Assembly (NCBI RefSeq): GCF_024586455.1
Contig: NC_065921.1
Location: 25,424,635 to 25,488,634 of the forward strand
Length of the DNA stretch: 64,000 nucleotides
Direction: 5' to 3'
Source: Bactrocera neohumeralis
Taxonomy: Eukaryota > Arthropoda > Insecta > Diptera > Tephritidae
How positions within the stretch are numbered: position 1 is the first letter of the stretch; each line of letters starts with the position of its first letter. Positions 1 through 11,410 of the stretch are shown here, piece after piece. Made by a program: the position numbers and the translations under genes. The notes under the pieces were generated by a model, which was given only the letters and a program-made list of their open reading frames with translations, was not told the origin of the DNA and did no database searches.

Positions 1-200
1 CATTGCTCATTTGCATTTAGTTTCAGCAGCAAACGATTGCCAGGCGCCTAAAGGCAACTATCACCTGCAGTCGGTGATGTGTTGGGGCCGTCGTTTAACC
101 CGGTTGCTTGAAGACATTTTTCGCAACGTTGGTTGGGGGCCCAAGCCTTCGGTAATCTCCCACATTTACATGCCCTATAATTGTAGTATACTCATATAGT
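1..200 (+). other. Unidentified stop-free stretch at the window edge
   Basis: Frame 2 of the + strand is open from the left edge to a stop at 197-199 and is less AT-rich than what follows. It has no ATG at its start and I recognise no domain. It could be the end of an exon or a transposon piece cut by the edge. I assign no function. Confidence 0.2.
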
Positions 201-406
201 ATATACATACGTGTTATCTGTGAATTTACTGAAAGTAAGGATAAGACGCAACTAAATGCAAATAACTTATGCAATAGTAAACAGAGTTTCTGTGAAATTT
301 TAACGGTAAATGAGAAATTTTACTGACATGTGCACGATTATGGCGCTGTGCGCATCTTGAAAAGTATAAATGTGTAATACTGCAGTGTTATGAAATATTA
401 TACATA

Positions 407-432
407 CAGTACCCCGCCAACCCAATAGAAAC
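407..432 (+). repeat. 5' terminal inverted repeat of the Tc1-like element
   Basis: Twenty-six bases beginning CAGTACCCCGCCAACCC. They pair with 2028-2053 with one mismatch. Confidence 0.92.
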
Positions 433-733
433 ATGGTAAATAAATACAAAAATTTACGAATAACGTACTGGTGAAGCTTACTAGACGAATAATTCAAATT
501 TTTTCCACTGCCTAAGTATTAAGTAGGCTGTGCACTACATATTACTCGATGTCAAATATAAAATAAATATACCGTTACAATTAGCGGAACTTAAATGCGA
601 AATCATATTGAAATGCTTACTTTACTTGGAATTAGTATTTGTGATTTCTGGCTCATCAAAAGTAAATTGTATGGCGTAATGGAAGAAATTGAATTTTTTC
701 AAGTGTTTAACTATTATTTCATTTTAACAAACA

Positions 734-1862
734 ATGAAAAATATAATTTTTAGGAAATACATAGGTAAAAAATTGGGCATTTCTAAGAAAATCCAAAGTG
801 CTATTGCTGCACTTCTAAAAGATAAAAGTACATCCTACAGAAAAATAATAAAAAAAATTGGAGTGAGTGCAGCTACTTTTACTCGAGTAGCGAAAATTGT
901 GCACACATTCAAATATTACACCGTTGGTCGCACTAGTATGCGGCAAAATGCTGCCCAAAATGGGAAAATGTCTGAGCGCATTCGATGTAAAGTAATGAGT
1001 TTCGCTCTATAATCGTGCAGCAAATCTGGTAGAGAAATTTAAAGGAAGCTAAATGATGCCCATCTAAAAATATCGCAAGGAACAATTGAATGCATCTTTT
1101 CAGAAAAAAACCTAAAAACCGCCGTACAGCAAAGAAATCAAGATAGACCAAGCGAATGAAAAATCAACGAATAATAAGGGTCAAAGTCCTTCAGAACTAC
1201 ACAATCGTGGATTGAAACAAGGTAAACATAAAAAGTTATGAACGTCCCCCGAAAGTCCCCCATTCAAAGTTACTCTGCTATTTAACATGATTTTCTCTTT
1301 AATAAAGATTAACTTTAGCGACGAATGCCGGCTGGAAGGAGTGACAGAAACCATTCAATTTGTGCGACGTAGACCGTGTGAAAGTCATGTGGAGAACTGC
1401 ATTCAAAAAACGGTAAAATATCCTTCCAATGTAATTACTTAGAGCTGCATGTCGGTGGAAGGTCCTGGACCAATTTATTTTGTGGAGGGAACGATGAATA
1501 GTGGGCAGTACACCAATGTACCTCAAGATGGTTTTGTACCATATTTGGCAACACTGAACCCTCCAGCAGCACAATACACTTATACGCACGCTAAGGTGCC
1601 TTGCCATACCTCACGACGAACGACTAATGTCCTTCACAACTTGGATATCAATATATCACCTTAGGCAGGCAATTCACCCGACCTAACCCCCACCGAAAAC
1701 TGTTAGACGTTCCTTAAATCGAAGGTGTATTCCCGAAGAAGTCCCATAATAGCCCCACTCAAAGATAACATAAAGGATGTGTGCCTAAATGATCCAGATT
1801 TAAAAATAATGATAATATTTGTTTCAATAGTATGCCTCACATAGTGAAGGCTGTTAATGAAA
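734..1862 (+). pseudogene. Decayed Tc1-type transposase
   Basis: An opening frame (ATG at 734, stop at 1010-1012, 92 aa) carries the N-terminal helix-turn-helix part. Further Tc1 blocks follow in shifted frames: FSDECRL around 1314-1334, whose first catalytic Asp is codon 1320-1322, then VRRRPCESH, a VEGTMNSGQY block around 1480-1510, APCH-like and NSPDLTPTEN blocks near 1590-1700, and a C-terminal end near 1860. Where the second catalytic Asp is expected the sequence reads AKVPCH, so that residue appears lost. There are at least four in-frame stops. In life this enzyme cuts and pastes the element through its terminal repeats. This copy cannot make a working protein. Confidence 0.85.
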
Positions 1863-2027
1863 ATAAAGGTTTGTCAACCAAATACTAAAAAAAAAATAAT
1901 TTTTTTTCTTAATTTTATGAAAAGATAATATTTCAAATAATTATTATACAAAAAATTGCATTCACATATCGTAATAATTTTTGATTTATTTGACTCGCAA
2001 CGCAAAACTATATGAATAGTTGTGAGT

Positions 2028-2053
2028 GTTTCTAATGGGTTGGCGGGGTACTG
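2028..2053 (-). repeat. 3' terminal inverted repeat of the Tc1-like element
   Basis: Reverse complement of 407-432 except for one base. It is followed by TA at 2054-2055. Confidence 0.92.
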
Positions 2054-2289
2054 TACAGCTTTTTCAAATGAGAGCAGCCGTAGCTAGTGATCTCTCGAGC
2101 TTTCTATCAAAATTTCTAGCTCTTGCATTGTGGTTAATGATCTCTCAAGAAGATTTGTCGCTTTAAAAGAAAACCTCAAACGTTCAAAAATCAATCACCT
2201 GACTTAGTAAAATATGACGATTTCTGTAGAAGCTGTCGAGAGATAAAAGCGGTGGAGACTATAAAATATCTTGTATGCGATTGTAAATT

Positions 2290-3800
2290 ATATCTTCTTC
2301 TTTCGCGATTATAGCCGCGTTTACAACAGCACGCCAGTCGTTTTTTTCGCTGTTTGTCTCCAATTGTAGCGTTCTAAGTGTGGTTTCTCCACCAGCTCTT
2401 TCTAACGGAGTGAAGTTTCTCTTCCTCTGCTTCTCTCGGCGGGTACTGCGTCGAATGCTTTCAGCGCTGAAGCGTTTTCATTCATTCAGACGACATGACC
2501 TAGCCCGCGTAGTCGCTGTCTCTTAACTCGCTGAACTATGTCAATGTCGTCGTATATTTCGTACAGCTCATCGTTCCATCAAATGCGATATTCGTCATTG
2601 TCAATGCGCAAAGGACTATAAATCTTCCGCAGAATTTTTATCTCGAAAACTCGTAACGCTGACTCATCAGATGTCCATGCCTCTGCACCATATAGCAGGT
2701 CGGCAATAATGAGTGACTTATCGAGTTTGCTTCCTGTTCTTCAAGAAAGGAATTTACTTCTCAATTGCTTACTCAGTTCGAAGTAGCAGCTGTTGGCAAG
2801 AGTTATTCTGCGTTGGATTTCGAATTGTTGTTAGTGTCGAAGTTATGACTGTCAACAGTGACGTGGGAGCCCAGTCACGAGTGCGACCACTGTTTGTTTG
2901 ATGACAGGAGATGTCCTCGCTTCCTTTGCCAGTCTGGAGAAAGAAGAGTTGTTGAAGCGAATGATATCAGCTGTTTGCTCTTATGGAAGATTCTACTTTC
3001 TCTATTTAGCTCTGCATGTCGCATTATTACTTCTATTCATATATTGAAACCTCGCTTGGTATGGAATGGCTGGAAAAGGTTCTTTCCGATCCTCACGGAA
3101 CTGTTGGTGTTACTCAGCGTCCGCTTACAAAGCCGTATTAGCTTTGCATACAAACCAAGTTTCGGCATAGCGGCGTAGAGGCCGCTCCTTTTGGTGCTGT
3201 TGAAGACGATTTTGAAATCAATGAAGAGTTGGTGTGTGTCGATTCTCTTTCTCCGTGTCTTTTCCAATATTTGGCGCATGGTGAAAATCTGGGCGTTTGT
3301 TGATTTTCAAGATCTAAAACCGCACTGATAACGTAAAATAAGTTTGCTAACGGTGGCATTCAATCTTTTACTGAGTAGTTGGCCCAGATTGTGGGGTCTC
3401 CCTTTCTGCCCAATCCACCAAGGGCAGATCTCACTTAATTTCCAATCGTCCGACCATATTCTATAAAGAAGCTGATACATGCTCCTTTTCAGTTCTTCCA
3501 TCGGCACCCGCCGCTTTGTTATTCTTCAGACGGATAATTGTTATACCAATTTCTTCATAGTTGGGCAATGGAACGTTCGCTTCATAGTCATCGATAGGGG
3601 CATCGGGTTTACCATCTCCAGGTGTTGTGCTTGTCAAGCTCTTCATACTCACGCATTCCCGTCTCTCACTCTCTTTTTGTCTACAAATTCGTCTCGCTTC
3701 GCTCTTCAACTCTCGATATCTATCTCGTCTTTTGTCTTTTCCGAAAACCAGATGTTTCGTTTGCAGCCGTACGAGTTTGAAATGCAGTTTCACAGTTCTC
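2290..3800 (-). pseudogene. LINE-A non-LTR retrotransposon, decayed RT region
   Basis: Read on the - strand from about 3793 downwards, the order is a KRRDRYRELKSEARR segment, the RT linker LKNNKAAGADG (about 3495-3530), a W-rich segment around 3400-3480 equivalent to the WNLSIVCPVLKKGD region, then RKRIDTHQLFIDFK with FNSTKRSGLYAAM (about 3170-3260), in which the first RT catalytic region is altered. LSNTNSSVRIGK follows at about 3090-3130. The tail near 2290-2640 is the conserved C-terminus and 3' end seen again at 30044 and 39990. Frameshifts separate the blocks. The 3' end (tcttcttt plus the gccgcgtttacaacagcacg block) matches the other copies. The element would have copied itself through RNA. 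This copy is dead. The clade (RTE-like or similar) is uncertain. Confidence 0.8.
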
Positions 3801-3839
3801 TTATATCATGTTGTACTTCTTGCATTTAATTCTTACAAA

Positions 3840-3885
3840 TTGCCAGAGTATGAAATTTTCGGTTACACCCAAACTTAGCGCTTCC
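3840..3885 (+). repeat. Short fragment of the TTCGGT-hairpin dispersed repeat
   Basis: gagtatgaaattttcggtt followed by acacccaaacttagcgctt is the same terminal block as at 7509-7550 and 18965-19010. Confidence 0.6.
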
Positions 3886-3889
3886 TTAA

Positions 3890-5080
3890 TTGTTTTCAAT
3901 ATCCGTTGTCATTGTAGCATTCTTCATTCTTTAAAATATTTCGAGAGATATTGTCGAGTTAAGTGGACAAAAATCTCAGTATGTTCCGGATATGTAGAAT
4001 CGATTTCCGGGGGACTGATGCCATTTTCAGTCTTTAGTTCTAAAGGTTTCTTGTGTTTTGCTAGTTATTAACGGATTTTTTAACGGATAACTTTTACCTT
4101 TCTGTTTTTGTGAATCTCAAAATCGGTTGGTATCCTTCTAGGCGACTCGGGCGAATTTGCGCTGAGTGAAAGTGTGAACAATAATGGTATACGCTGCTAT
4201 CTACAGCAATCTTTGATGTAGCAAAGTATTTCGATTTGTGAGAATAACCGCGTGACCTTTGACCTCTTTACGGTTTTTCACTTTATTTATTTGCACGTTC
4301 ATTATGGAAAGATATTGCATTGACTAGTCGCAGGTGGAGAGGCGGGCATATGAAGCAGATAGTGTGTTGTGAGAAAGAATTCCACACTGAAGTACGCAAC
4401 CAACGAAGGATGAAGAATTTTCCAGTTCACTGATGTTGGGAAGCAAAATACGGGGGACAGAAGTATTATAGCAATTACCCGCACACGCATTACTCTGAAG
4501 AGCGGGGACCGCGATGAATTCTTATTTAGCAGCGACGAAGAGGAAGAGCGAGGAAAACGCCGTAAATATTCTGTTGTTTTTTTGCTTCGGTTTTCTAAGC
4601 TACCGCTGTGGCCAAGTGTCGCCAACAGGTGTGTGGCGACATGACTAAACAGCTTTGTATGCCTGAAAGACATCTCATAAATATGTATTAAATAGTTGTG
4701 TTGAGCTTGGACGCGTTGATAGGACTACAATGTGGCAGATCGAACACAGGAATGCTCTCCGCTATTAATGCATCGCTGCGAGTCCATATCTACCGGTGTA
4801 TGAGTGTGCTTTTGTGCTAGTTATTAGTTTTTGCTGTCACACATAATTCGAGCTTCTCGAAGGCAACACTCGAGTTTATTTATGGAATTTGTTTCAACGC
4901 AACGGTGCAATGCGATGACTCTGGTATTTTACGCGCTAACTCGGTGGTAAAGTGAGAGCTGATATACAACGGTAGTTTCTCAAACTATTCACCACTTAAG
5001 CTATGAGGAGTGAAAGCCAGTTCTTACTTTACGTGTCATAATTTTCACGTAATTATGAGGTCAGTTCGATAAGAAATTAG
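3890..5080. other. Unassigned stretch with a less AT-rich island
   Basis: No gene is recognised. The segment 4140-4680 is less AT-rich than its surroundings. On - it holds a 123-codon ATG-initiated frame (4302-4673) of unknown origin. On + a stop-free run encodes an acidic-basic stretch (SSDEEEERGKRRKY, about 4540-4580), followed by a possible splice donor CAACAG|GTGTGT near 4629. Either strand could contain a host exon. Neither resembles a family I know. The rest is plain AT-rich sequence. Confidence 0.25.
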
Positions 5081-5082
5081 AC

Positions 5083-5352
5083 TCACACTACGATGATTTC
5101 GTCTTCTTTTTTGGCGTAGACACCGTTCTCCCTTTTCACTGATTGGCGCCAATTGGAAATTCCAAGTGTAGCCAGGTTGCCTTCAAAGGGACGTTCTTTG
5201 GCTGCCCAGAGGATACTTGGGCTAAGACCGGAAGTCATGAGCTGCTTGTGCCGTATGTAAAAGTATCGTTTCTGGTCACTCCCTAGTGAATGACGCTCAG
5301 AGAACTTTCCTAACTTGCGTGAACTTCTAAACTTGGGTCCATCCCCCATCGA
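5083..5352 (-). mobile_element. LINE-A head-to-tail remnant (5' part joined to 3' end)
   Basis: On the - strand, 5352-5180 matches the 5' block seen at 31660-31500 and 25370-25200 (SDQKRYFYIRHKQLMTSGL). It runs straight into the LINE-A 3' end (about 5175-5090), the same block as at 30060-30160. All of the reverse transcriptase is missing. An 88-codon frame runs through the join. Coordinates are by-eye matches. Confidence 0.7.
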
Positions 5353-6050
5353 CTGAATGACTTCAAAAAGTCAAGCGTATACTAAACACTAATGATAATT
5401 TTGATATGACAGCACATAAAAAAAAAAGGATTTCGACGAATTAGTTTTTGTGCGAAATTTATATAAAAAAGTCTTACTGTTTCTTGCCCACAGAGTTCAT
5501 TTTAATTTGATAGGTTACTTAGTTGAATCAACAAAATGTTTGCATGTATGTATATAAAAACTGTCAATTCATCGGTGTCTTGATCAAAACTTCTTCTTGA
5601 CAATAATGACACCCACACCAACTTGCATGGGTGGGCGAACTCGTATAATATTTTGCAATTAAAATGCACCTTTCACGCCATATTAATTCGATTTTTCATT
5701 TGCATGTAAATTATTCATAAAAGCAATTGTGTTAAAGCACATTGTGATTCAGTTATTTGCGCGCCATATGCTCTGTTAATAACATATAACACCAGTCAAC
5801 AAAAGAAAAATGATTTCCTGCTCAAATTCTGTTTCTAGACAATGAAAACACTGCAATAATTAATTTTTAGCTCATTATGTTTGCTTTTGTCTGATACGAG
5901 TGTAACGGACTTGCACATACGAATATGCAAACGACGAGAATAATTTCTAAAAAAAAGCAAGCTTTAATCGAAACAAAAATGTTCTCTTATTTTTCGTTTA
6001 GGAGAATCTGCTAGTTAACATGCACAACTGGGATCCAAACTGTTAGTGAC
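5353..6050. other. AT-rich stretch, nothing recognised
   Basis: Low-complexity AT-rich sequence with scattered A-runs. I see no gene, inverted repeat or transposon end. Confidence 0.4.
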
Positions 6051-6109
6051 ATCTATGCTAAATTTCACGTCAAAATATTCATTAGTGTTTGAGATACGCT
6101 TCGTTTTCT

Positions 6110-6510
6110 GAGGCTCTAAAAGTGATTTCTTCGATCTTTACTACTATATGTCTGAATTTATTGAACAAAGAAGTGCGATTATGCACCATCTCATTGGTTA
6201 TTCGTGATCATTTCGCCACATTTTCAACTATTATCATGCCGCAACCACCAACTGCGGTGGCATTCGCCTGATTTACCTTCGTGTAACTTTTGGCTATTCA
6301 GCAAATTCACACGAACACTCCGAGGACACCGTTTTCACTCAATTGAGGGTATAAAAGCTGAAACGAAAAAGGCTCTGTTGGCCATCACGATGGAGAATTT
6401 TTCCAAGTGCTATGATGACTGGAAAATTCGTTGGCATAAGTGTATTGCCGTGGGAGGGGATTGCTTTGAAGGAGATGAAATGGACAAAATTCACCTTTCA
6501 ATTTGATCAC
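6110..6510 (+). pseudogene. Internally deleted mariner-type transposase
   Basis: A stretch near 6150-6185 reads SEFIEQRSAI, the usual start of this mariner/SETMAR-type transposase. It is followed within about 100 bases by C-terminal blocks: HSPDLPSCNFWLFSKFTRTL, RGHRFHSIEGIKAET, KCYDDWKIRWHKCIA and GGDCFEG (6255-6475). An intact enzyme has roughly 250 more residues between these parts, including the first two catalytic Asp residues. The third-position segment SPDLPSCNFW retains the Asp of SPDL, but the catalytic core is gone. I did not find the terminal repeats. The product is not functional. Confidence 0.82.
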
Positions 6511-6514
6511 AGTA

Positions 6515-6570
6515 GTATACAAGTATACGTATAAATATACGTATATATATACATGTACGTATAGTAATAG
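6515..6570. repeat. TA/GTATAC microsatellite-like tract
   Basis: Alternating gtatacgtataaatatacgt-type sequence with local self-complementarity. It lies directly after the mariner remnant. Confidence 0.5.
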
Positions 6571-6929
6571 ATAAGGACAGAGTTGTATTATAATAAGTCG
6601 CCACAGAGTTTTATCAGTTTCCAGGAAGTCCAGCGGATTTCAGCCTACAGCATTTTATCACACAAATACAAATATATATGAGATTTTCACAATACACGCC
6701 CACACACATATATAAGTTGCCACAATCACATGTGCCGCAGGTGTTTCATGAGTTACAAATTTATGTGCAGAAATCACTTTTTGCATGCTTGCATGTATAT
6801 TTGCGTCTGTGTGTGTGTATACCGCCTACGTTTGCACTTTGTATCACTTATTACAGATTTTTCTTTTCATTACCTTTTGTCATTGTACAATTTTATGTAA
6901 ATTTTTGTATAAAAAATGTCCCATATATT

Positions 6930-7560
6930 TTATACTCTTGCCACATGTTGCTACAGAGTATAGCAGTTTTGTTTACCTAACGGTTGTAAGTATCATCTAA
7001 AACTTAGATGAGAGATCGAAATAGCAAGGGGACCTGTTGGTAAAAGATTTTTAAAAAATGAGTGTGGTCCCGCCTTCTAATAAGTACTAAGCCCTAAAAA
7101 TTGCGTAAATCGAACCAAAACAATTCAAGCACCGAATATTTGTATCGCAGCACATATAGTTGACTTTTCGACAAGGTGTGAAATATATAATTGGAATTCA
7201 GGGATAATCTTTTGCTGACAATAGTACGTCTGTGTATCGAAATTGGGTTGAATCGGGTCTATACTTTCTTAAACCGCCATATACCTAATGTAAAGATTTT
7301 TGAACTTCCTGGTGACTTTATACCGCATATATCGGCCAATATGTGAGTTATCTTAATACAATTTAAAGAGTGCATAAAATTTATAGCATATATATTTGTG
7401 CTTAGAATGAATAACATCGGGTGAAAACTCGCCCTAGACCCCATATAACTAACAAGCCTTATGCACCTAGAGATACGTCTATGACCTTAATCCTTGTAAC
7501 TTGCAAGAGTATGAAATGTTCGGTTTTACCTGAATTTACTTCTACCTTACTTGTTTAATA
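6930..7560 (+). repeat. TTCGGT-hairpin dispersed repeat, diverged copy
   Basis: It begins tatactcttgccacatgttg and cagagtatagcagttttgtt, and ends with gagtatgaaatgttcggttt and ccttacttgttt. The same start and end bracket 17960-19012. It encodes nothing and its inside is degraded. The segment between the ends includes the (gtggtcccgcc / cctaataag) block typical of this repeat here. Confidence 0.65.
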
Positions 7561-8838
7561 TGCATCCTTTGTATGCAACCGGTGCGGTAATTAAAGCTAT
7601 CTGCTTACTCAATTAGGTTGAAATCTTAATTGTATGTTAAAAACAACATTTTCCTCAATATCACACAACCTCTCTTCCGCTTACTCTCACTTTGCTGTGC
7701 TGCTTTAAATTCTTTGTGGTATGCCATGCAGACAAAATTAGTTTTCATAATTATGCATATACATATGTATGTGCGCATGTGTGCATATGTGAACGTGTGT
7801 GTGTGTCTGTAACCATCCATAACCATTTCAGCTGCCACATTTTATTCTCTCTTCCACTCGCAAGCCAACCTCCTTATTATTACGTGGTAATTTTTTAAAT
7901 TATCCAAAGTCAAACGCAAACTACATGAAGTTTTCAGGAGTTCCGTTAAAAAAATAATTGGATTACAGTGTTTTGCACTTAATTTTTGTTAATTTAATTA
8001 GCTTGAAAAGCTTTCTGTTCGGCGTACTTAGCTAGTTATCGAATTAATCTTTTCAAGCACACAATTAGGTTTCGGGTTCATGCTTCATATGCGAGACTTT
8101 GGGAGGAAACTCTTTCAGACTTGCCTTATTAGCGATTAGCAACCGTTCAAAGTGGCTTTTGGAGTAAGTACGAGAGTTATTTTTCGTTTTAGAATTTGAT
8201 GATTGTAATTTCAGTTATACTAATACTAGGTATAACTGGAATTCGCGTCTACCGCTCTTCAGCAAGATATCAAGATATATATAAAAGGAGCTTGTAGTCT
8301 TGAGTTCTCACATTTGCTCATGGGCTCCTTATAAAATCGGAAATAGCCAAGCAATTTAGAATAGAACTCAAAACAGTTAGATCTAAAGCCTAATGGATGT
8401 TGTTAAAAACGTTTATTACCAAAATACAAAAGTTGCAATTAGAGGTTTAAAACTTCTCTGTTTTTGTGAGAAGTCATGATTCATTTTGAGAATTTAGCAA
8501 TTGAATGGAAGTGGTTTATAAGGAGTGTATATATAGTTAGAGGTTGACCATTCTCACAAATTTAAGGTTTCTCAAAACGAGAATACGATGTTATGCTACG
8601 TATATTGCTTATAGTTCCGACGGAGCATTCTAGCCAAGATTAACTGGGAAGCTCTAGTTTAAGCAGGAGCTGAATAATACCAAAATTGAAAAAGTCTGAT
8701 GGAAATTATAGCCCGAGCTTTAGTGATAATTTATAAGGAAAACATTATGGACAATCTAGTTTGAAAAATATAGCTGTAGATACATTCTAAAAGCTTCACG
8801 CTGAATTATCTTGCGAATTTCTTTTCCGTTTTACTATA
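7561..8838. other. AT-rich stretch, nothing firm
   Basis: Contains a GT/AT-rich tract around 7750-7810. There is also a TATATATAAAAGGAGCT motif near 8275-8293 that could act as a TATA box, but no reading frame follows it. No transposon ends are seen. Confidence 0.35.
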
Positions 8839-9706
8839 CAAGGTGTGTTCCCAAGTAAACAGGACTAAAAAAACCAACAGAACAAATAGTTTTTTCGGCA
8901 AAATCAATTTATTTTATTCAAAATAGTCTCTTTCTGCTTCAATACAGCTTTTTGCACGGTCCAAAAGCATGTCGAACGACTGTTTTAGCTCGTTGGCCGG
9001 TATGGCCGCCAGTATGTCGGTGCAATTCTTTTGAGTGGCCTCTACGTCTGCATAACGCTTTGTTTTCATGGGCAAATGCATTTTTTCCGAAAAGGAAGAA
9101 GTCTCACGGTGCCATATCAGATGAATACGGGTTGTGGTTAATGGTTAAAATGTGATTTTTGGTCAAATAATCGTCCTTCGAATGTTGGATTCTGAGCAAT
9201 TTTTGGTCGTCAGTCAATTTGTGCGGAACAAACCGTGCACACATCTTTCGTAAGCCCAAATGTTCGGTCAAAATGCGATAAATCGATGTTTTGGAGATGT
9301 TCAATTCCATTTCCATGAATTTCAATGATGATTTCGGCTGATTTTTGATGAATTCACGTACAGTTTCGATGGAATTTCCGGTGATCACGGATTTTGGTTG
9401 GCCCACATGTTGATCGTCATTTATGTTCTTACGACCACTTTGAAAACGTTGAAACCACTCGTGCACTCTGCTACGGGATAGGGAATTATCACCATAAACT
9501 TGTTTCCTCAATTGAAACGTTTCGGTAAAAGTTTTACCAATTTTAAAACAAAATTTAATGTTGGCTCTTTGTTCAGAGCTCCAATCAATGAAATGTCATG
9601 AAATTCTCACTGGACAATCAGATTCTAATGCATCAGACGTGATATAGATAGCGCCACCAGGGGGCGCTAGATTCAAAAAGTCCTGTTTACTTTGGAAGGC
9701 ACCTTG
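8839..9706 (-). mobile_element. Mariner element with internal deletion (copy 1)
   Basis: The 5' end CAAGGTGTGTTCCCAAGTAA and the 3' end, whose reverse complement is CAAGGTGCCTTCCAAAGTAA, pair over 27 bp with 23 matches. TA precedes the left end; GA replaces TA on the right. The total of 868 bp is well under the usual roughly 1.3 kb of mariner. The - strand transposase lacks its middle. The same family, with the same hole, recurs at 45718-46625. Confidence 0.88.
8940..9590 (-). pseudogene. Mariner transposase lacking its catalytic core
   Basis: From about 9590 downwards the - strand reads SSEQRANIKF, TETFQLRKQVYG, SRSRVHEWFQRFQSG and SVITGNSIETVREFIKNQPK (N-terminal DNA-binding helix-turn-helix region). 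It continues EMELNISKTSIYRIL to RIQHSKD, then jumps directly to DYLTKNH and YSSDMAP near the third catalytic position, where a stop follows. The segment that should hold the first two catalytic Asp residues is absent. The usual ATG is also missing, since the few codons before SSEQ are deleted relative to copy 2. DNA-binding activity might in principle survive in a fragment, but cleavage cannot. Confidence 0.85.
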
Positions 9707-9984
9707 GAGTTCCATATATCCAAGTTTAGAAGGCTTAAGAGAATTCGTACAGCGAATTGTTGCTTTTGATATAAAGTTAGAAATATATGACATAATTTAA
9801 CTTTTTTTTGTAGACATGAAACAATATCTTTTATACTCCAATCAAGGTAAATTAAGTTTGCCAAAGAAAACGCCATAGAATTTGTAAAGTGATTCATTTC
9901 TAGGTTTTCTACTTTTCTAAAGAAAAAATGCAGTAACTTCAAATTTAATGCAGAATGTTTATTACCATTTGAAAGAACATTATT

Positions 9985-11060
9985 TGGCATCTATTTTTTG
10001 AAGATTTTCTCTCTCTTTCTAACGTTGGCTGTGGCGGTCTCAGTTGGACCATTCGTTGAATCAAATTTTCGATGACTCGTTCAAGCATTTCGACTGGTAA
10101 CTGGCGAATGACACGTGTGGTGTTTTGCTTCAAGATCTGAATTGAAGCGGGATTATCCTCATAGACTTAAGGCTTTACACATCCCTACAGGAAGAAGTCA
10201 AACGGTGTGGTATCATACGTTCTTGGTTCACAATCGACCGGTCCAAAAATGTGAAACTATCTGCTCATCGAAGTGTTCTCACAACAAATCCATTGACTGA
10301 TGCGATGTGTGGGAATTGGCACCGTCGCCGAGATCGTGAGCTTTAGTTCCAGGCATCAAATAGTCAATTACTATGGCGCGATAACGGTTACCATTGACGG
10401 TTGCGTTCTCACCGGCATAATTTTTGAAGAAATATGGATGATTATACTGGCATACAAACCACACCAAACCGTTCTTTTTTCTTAATTAAATGGCAGCTCT
10501 TGAATCTCTTCAGGTTGATCTTTGACTCAAATATGGCCATTTTGCTTTTTTACATACCCATTGAGCAGGATGAGCAAGAAATGAACCTCATCGCTGAACA
10601 AAATGTGGTTCGAAAAGGTCGGATCTACTTGGAACTTTTCAAGAGGCCATATAGCGAAGCGATGTCTCTTGGGAAGGTGGAGCGGCCTCAGTTCTTGGAC
10701 AACATGCTTTCAATTTCAATCGTTCCATAGACAGTCCGAGTTGCTACGAGCGGCGGCGCATCGACTCTCCACGGTTTTCGTGTACACTCTCAGCTACGGC
10801 TGATATATTTTCTTCACTACGAGCTGAACGTGATCTATTCGATCGAATATCATGCAATAATGAATGCTGGGTCTTAAGATGGGTGATGGTGTTGTGAATA
10901 GTACGCTCTGTAGGTCATTATGTTGACCATAAGTTGATCGAAACGCGTGAAACACATACCTTACAGAATGTGAATTTTCGTAATAAAGTTGAACGATTCG
11001 TGAACGTTGTTGGGGCCTAAGTCTTTTCATGATAAAATGCCAAACAATACTGAACAAAAA
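9985..11060 (-). pseudogene. Decayed Tc1/mariner transposase (NGNRYRA family)
   Basis: - strand order: KRLRPQQRSRIVQLYYENSH and SVRYVFHAFR with YGQHN (10900-11030), the paired helix-turn-helix start. A gap with stops follows, then YFFKNYAGENATVNGNRYRA and HTSHQSMDLL (10280-10450), from the catalytic domain. Last comes a C-terminal stretch EMLERVIENLIQRM (9990-10115). The second catalytic Asp motif (QDGATCHTA in relatives) is degraded to DGANSHTSH. There are many stops and shifts. Three more relics of this family lie at 17120-17660, 41640-41870 and 42962-43480. Confidence 0.8.
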
Positions 11061-11089
11061 TAACATAACAGCTTGACAGGACCCATGCG

Positions 11090-11410
11090 TGATCTATCAA
11101 AAAAGCTATTTAAAAAATTACCTCCACTTGGATCACACGTTATATATATATAAATGACAAGCTGAGTCGATTTAGGCATGTCCGTCTGTATATACACGAA
11201 CTAGTTCCTCAATTTTTGAGATATCGACCTAAAAATTTCCACCATAGCTGACATACAAACTAAAGGATTGAAATCAAATGCTTGTATAGCAGTATTTTTA
11301 ATTTGACGAAGTATCTTCAAGAAATTTTACAGTGAATATTACCTGATGCTGTAAAAAGTGTACCTGTGTAGGGTATTATACCTTCGGTGCAACCGGATTT
11401 AAAGTTTTTT
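11090..11410 (-). repeat. Dispersed repeat of the GTTCAGGGTAT group
   Basis: Contains agctgagtcgatttaggcat, gtccgtctgtatatacacga and actagttcctcaatttttga, all found in reverse complement at 47080-47180 and 56540-56600. It ends near gtgtagggtattataccttc. No coding potential. Confidence 0.6.

Larger units (their letters stand above)
407..2053 (+). mobile_element. Tc1-like DNA transposon, both ends intact, dead transposase
   Basis: The element is 1647 bp. Its 26-bp terminal inverted repeats start CAGTACCCCGCCAACCC and match at 25 of 26 positions. TA dinucleotides lie immediately outside both ends (405-406 and 2054-2055), the target duplication expected for Tc1/mariner. Between the ends lies a + strand Tc1-type transposase reading frame broken by stops and frameshifts. 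The intact ends mean it could once have been mobilised in trans, while the coding part has decayed. Confidence 0.9.

Noticed and set aside
3037..3279. Several overlapping - and + frames at 2.7-3.8 kb as separate genes
   Set aside because: All are pieces or shadows of one decayed LINE-A.
6204..6506. Intact SETMAR-like host gene
   Set aside because: Only mariner ends are present; the catalytic middle is absent.
7630..7838. Opposite-strand frames over a GT/AT tract
   Set aside because: Simple-sequence artefacts (Tyr/His/Cys-rich from catatg/gtgtgt).
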